The notes under the pieces: model-generated | What the model was told of the DNA's origin: nothing | Database searches by the model: none | The model's input: only the letters and a program-made list of their open reading frames with translations | In this document: piece after piece, positions 6,348 through 8,490 of the stretch | Numbering within the stretch: position 1 is the stretch's first letter | Layout: every line of letters starts with the position of its first letter | Translations under genes and position numbers: made by a program | DNA from: CAZIIK01 sp964539235 | Lineage (GTDB): Bacteria > Pseudomonadota > Gammaproteobacteria > Francisellales > CACEW01 | Assembly (NCBI GenBank): GCA_964539235.1 | Contig: CAZIIK010000094.1 | Coordinates: forward strand, 1-8,490 | Reading direction: 5' to 3' | DNA: 8,490 nucleotides

Positions 6348-6701
6348 ATGATCGATTGGCAACGTTTTTGGGATGATTTGACGTATCAAGCGGATCAATT
6401 GAGCCAGGAATATTTATGCTTGGGTGAGGTTTTTAATGAAGCCGAAGATGGCATGCATGAAGTGGCTTTAAATTATTGGCAGACCGATTCGGGTCATGAA
6501 TTTCTGCCGGTTTTTAGTACCTTGGAACAGCTGCAGCAACTCGATTTTGAAGAAGATTGTTCTTATGTGGTTTTGCCATTGGCTGTGATATTTGAATTAG
6601 TTGAAGCGGAGATTTCTATCATCATTGATTTAGAAACGGAAGATGAGCAGGTGTGTGATGCTCAAGACATTGCCCATATCCTGCAGCGTGTGATTCAGTG
6701 A
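6348..6701 (+). CDS. Small acidic protein, possibly SseB N-terminal-domain-like
   Basis: This 117-residue protein is not firmly recognised. It has 27 Asp/Glu, only two Arg and no Lys, so it is strongly acidic, and it has no signal peptide or membrane segment. The central part, HEFLPVFSTLEQLQQL (50-65) followed by SYVVLPLAVIFELV (72-85) and ISIIIDLETEDE (89-100), fits the SseB N-terminal-domain pattern: a 'PVF.t.eel' strand-helix, then a helix, then an 'i.id..' strand. In E. coli, sseB lies near the isc cluster. It sits exactly where iscR normally lies between trmJ and iscS, but has no helix-turn-helix or cluster-binding cysteines (Cys24, Cys71 and Cys103 are scattered). A strong AGGAG (6337-6341), overlapping the trmJ stop, is 6 nt from the ATG. 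Its stop overlaps the iscS start, so the two are translationally coupled. Confidence 0.8.
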   Translation: MIDWQRFWDDLTYQADQLSQEYLCLGEVFNEAEDGMHEVALNYWQTDSGHEFLPVFSTLEQLQQLDFEEDCSYVVLPLAVIFELVEAEISIIIDLETEDEQVCDAQDIAHILQRVIQ

Positions 6702-7885
6702 GTACGCAACCCAATCAGCCCATTTACCTTGATTATGCCGCGACTACACCAATAGATCCTGTAGTCGCTCAGGCGATGGCTGATTGCTTAACGCAAACTG
6801 GCACCTTTGCCAATCCAGCATCTTTGCACCGTTATGGCTGGGAAGCGCAGCAAAAGGTTGAAACGGCCCGCGCACAGGTGGCTGCATTACTGGGTGCGAC
6901 GCCGCGTGAAATTGTCTGGACATCGGGTGCAACAGAAGCGATTAACTTAGCACTGAAAGGCTATATGCATGCTAATCAACATCGAGGTCGTCATTTAATT
7001 ACCTGTCAAACCGAACACAAAGCAGTGTTAGATACCGCGGCACAATTGGAAGCAGAAGGGTTTGATGTGACGTATCTCAAACCTGATGCGGCAGGTCGTT
7101 ACTGTGTCGAGCAATTTGCAGAAGCCATTACACCAGACGCCAGCCTGTTGTCGGTCATGTGGGTCAATAATGAGACCGGTGTGGTGCAAGACATTCCTGC
7201 TATTGCTGAATTGGCCGCACAAACCGGGGTGCGTTTGCACGTTGATGCTGTGCAGGCCATTGGTAAGTTACCGTTGGATGTGTCCGCCCATAAAATTGAT
7301 TTGTTGTCGATGAGTGCGCATAAACTCTATGGGCCAAAAGGGATAGGTGCTTTGTATGTGCGGCGTGGCAAGCCAGCGGTGCGTTTGCATGCATTATTGC
7401 ATGGTGGTGGTCATGAACGCGGTTTGCGTTCTGGCACATTGCCTACACATCAAATTGTCGGCATGGGATTGGCTTATGCGTTAGCCCAACAGCGCTTGGC
7501 AGACGATGCTCAGCATATGGCAGGATTAAAAGCTCAGTTATGGTCTGGCATTTCTACCTTGCCTGCTGTGGTTTGCAATGGGGATCTGCATGCAGCTGCA
7601 CCCCATATTTTGAATGTGCAGTTTCACGGTGTCGATGGGGAAGCTTTGCTGATGGCCTTGCAGGATTTGGCACTTTCAGCGGGTTCTGCTTGTACCGCTG
7701 CAACGATTGAACCTTCTCACGTATTGAGTGCAATGGGGCTCAGCGATACAGCAGCGCATCAGTCTTTGCGTTTTTCACTGGGGCGTATGACCACAGTTGC
7801 TGAAATCGAACAAGCATTGGAACTGATTACCCTGCATGTGACGCGTTTGCGTACCTTGTCTGCTGGTCTTGAGGTTAAATCATGA
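6698..7885 (+). CDS. iscS: Cysteine desulfurase IscS
   Basis: IscS is a PLP enzyme that takes sulfur from L-cysteine as a persulfide and passes it to Fe-S scaffolds and tRNA-thiolation proteins. The 395 residues contain YLDYAATTP (10-18), the PLP-stacking His107 in TEHKAVLDT, Asp183 and Gln186 in VDAVQAIGK, the Schiff-base Lys209 in SAHKLYGPKG, the GGGHERGLRSGT block (236-247), and the persulfide Cys332 in SAGSACTAATIEPS. The GTG start (6698-6700) overlaps the previous stop as GTGA. It ends in RLRTLSAGLEVKS and lacks the ~20-residue tail (WEMYKQGVDLNSIEWAHH in E. coli) that helps bind IscU. In group I desulfurases the active-site loop is followed as here, so an IscS/NifS-type assignment is firm; whether it is the only desulfurase is unknown. 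Confidence 0.95.
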   Translation: MSTQPNQPIYLDYAATTPIDPVVAQAMADCLTQTGTFANPASLHRYGWEAQQKVETARAQVAALLGATPREIVWTSGATEAINLALKGYMHANQHRGRHLITCQTEHKAVLDTAAQLEAEGFDVTYLKPDAAGRYCVEQFAEAITPDASLLSVMWVNNETGVVQDIPAIAELAAQTGVRLHVDAVQAIGKLPLDVSAHKIDLLSMSAHKLYGPKGIGALYVRRGKPAVRLHALLHGGGHERGLRSGTLPTHQIVGMGLAYALAQQRLADDAQHMAGLKAQLWSGISTLPAVVCNGDLHAAAPHILNVQFHGVDGEALLMALQDLALSAGSACTAATIEPSHVLSAMGLSDTAAHQSLRFSLGRMTTVAEIEQALELITLHVTRLRTLSAGLEVKS

Positions 7886-8241
7886 CGGCTGCATTACGCC
7901 ACCAATATTATCTGGCAGCGGATTTAGCGCCGTTGTGGTCTACAGATGATCCCAAAGTGACGCAGGTGGCGCAAGGCTCTGCCTCGGCCGGTGAACATGT
8001 GATATTTCAAGTGCGTTGGCAAGCAGATGCTGTGCAGGCCTGTCGTTATCGCATGCAAGGCTGTGATTACTTCATTGCCGCTGTGGTGTATTTGGCAGAA
8101 TGGTTGGTGGGTCGCACATCGCAACAGTGTGCGGATTTTTCTGCTGAAACTTTGAGTGCACATTTCGACATGCCAGCACATAAACAGCATGTGGTGCAGG
8201 TGATTGTAGCTGTGATTGAGGCGTTGAGTGCCATTCAATGA
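7882..8241 (+). CDS. Degenerate IscU/NifU N-terminal-like protein
   Basis: This 119-residue protein aligns over its length with the IscU scaffold but has lost key residues. The first ligand motif GSAGCGD becomes GSASAGE, with Ala36 for Cys37 and Glu38 for Asp39. The second is kept as QGCDYFIAA (Cys61 = Cys63). In the third, IHC becomes QHV, with His103 kept and Val104 for Cys106. The LPPVK chaperone motif reads MPAHK (97-101), keeping Pro98 and Lys101. AEWLVGRTSQQ (72-82) matches IscU TEWVKGKSLDE. A standard three-cysteine [2Fe-2S] site is therefore unlikely; a persulfide-acceptor or regulatory role is conceivable. Its ATG overlaps the iscS stop (ATGA), with GAGG at 7871-7874. No gene follows in the remaining 249 nt, so the operon seems to end here. 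Confidence 0.85.
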   Translation: MTAALRHQYYLAADLAPLWSTDDPKVTQVAQGSASAGEHVIFQVRWQADAVQACRYRMQGCDYFIAAVVYLAEWLVGRTSQQCADFSAETLSAHFDMPAHKQHVVQVIVAVIEALSAIQ

Positions 8242-8324
8242 TCTATTTATACAATACTTGCAAGACTTTCCGATTGGTGTAGCAAAACGGTTGACCATCT
8301 TTCGACACCCTTCACCCAAGGCTC

Positions 8325-8405
8325 GATGACTGCCCTTCGGCAGGCTCAGGAACCGACCTTTAACCACAGCGATGACTGAGCCTGTCGAAGGATATCAAAG
8401 TCATC
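8325..8405. repeat. Large imperfect palindromic intergenic repeat
   Basis: The arms CCTTCGGCAGGCTCAG (8334-8349) and CTGAGCCTGTCGAAGG (8376-8391) are 16 bp with one mismatch, which pairs as G-U in one RNA orientation, around a 26-nt loop. They are flanked by a further perfect pair, GATGACT (8325-8331) and AGTCATC (8399-8405). CGATGACTG also recurs directly (8324-8332 and 8370-8378). The CCTTCGRCAGGCTCAG sequence is a widespread dispersed bacterial intergenic repeat in my recollection. There is no T-tract; it could still stall or protect the 3' end of the iscS operon transcript. Confidence 0.7.
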
Positions 8406-8446
8406 TCTCTAGCGGGGTACTGCCAACAGTTATTCAAAGCTTTAAG

Positions 8447-8490
8447 CTGGGTCCCGGATCAAGTCCGGGATGACAGACCATCTGTCATCC
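8447..8490. repeat. Pair of inverted GTCATCCCGGA-type repeats (second copy cut by window end)
   Basis: TCCCGGA-TCAAG-TCCGGGA (8452-8470) is a perfect 7-bp hairpin of the familiar GTCATCCCGGACTTGATCCGGGA repeat type, here in reverse orientation. GGATGACAGA (8468-8477) is mirrored perfectly by TCTGTCATCC (8481-8490) around CCA. The last bases therefore look like the start of a second, oppositely oriented copy that continues past the window. Paired REP-like units of this kind form REPIN-style elements. Confidence 0.7.

Noticed and set aside
8242..8324. Terminator or small gene directly after the IscU-like gene
   Set aside because: Only a short CTTGCAAG palindrome is present, without a T-tract, and no frame with a credible start was found.
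7924..8367. Minus-strand ORF of 147 codons opposite the IscU-like gene
   Set aside because: It is mostly antisense to a gene with family similarity and its start lies in the intergenic repeat; no coding support was seen.
1..8490. CRISPR array, tRNA or rRNA genes
   Set aside because: No regularly spaced direct repeats, cloverleaf-like segments or rRNA-like sequence were seen anywhere in the window.

Overview
The window looks like a chromosomal segment of a gammaproteobacterium. The main evidence is gene order: guaB-guaA-tadA on one side, and a divergent suhB / trmJ pair leading into iscS on the other, as in the enteric suhB-trmJ-isc locus. Dispersed palindromic repeats and a toxin-antitoxin pair fit a repeat-rich lineage (a Legionellales/Coxiellaceae-like group is possible), but the sequence alone does not settle the family.

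Layout. Positions 1-291 hold no intact gene. They contain a short minus-strand ORF whose first ~20 residues look like the start of an archaeal-type AAA ATPase cut off before its Walker A loop, a candidate terminator, and three GGGACA-type inverted repeat arms. Positions 292-3799 (minus) hold a compact guaB-guaA-tadA operon: the two steps from IMP to GMP, then the tRNA wobble adenosine deaminase. Positions 3900-4719 (plus) hold a complete higB-higA toxin-antitoxin module with a near-consensus promoter and two palindromic operators lying on it. suhB (minus, 4749-5531) and trmJ (plus, 5607-6338) diverge from a 75-bp region. Downstream of trmJ, in tight translational linkage, come a small, very acidic, SseB-like protein, the cysteine desulfurase iscS, and a degenerate IscU-like protein. 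The window ends (8242-8490) in two kinds of intergenic inverted repeat and no further gene.

How the genes work together. guaBA supplies GMP, and tadA and trmJ both modify the tRNA anticodon loop (I34 and Nm32). IscS supplies persulfide sulfur for Fe-S clusters and tRNA thiolation. The most unusual part is the isc end. IscR is absent from its usual place and replaced by the lysine-free acidic protein. IscS lacks the C-terminal tail that contacts IscU in E. coli. The IscU-like protein keeps only one of the three cluster-ligand cysteines. No iscA, hscB, hscA or fdx follows within the window. This may be a divergent sulfur-transfer unit rather than a standard Fe-S assembly operon.
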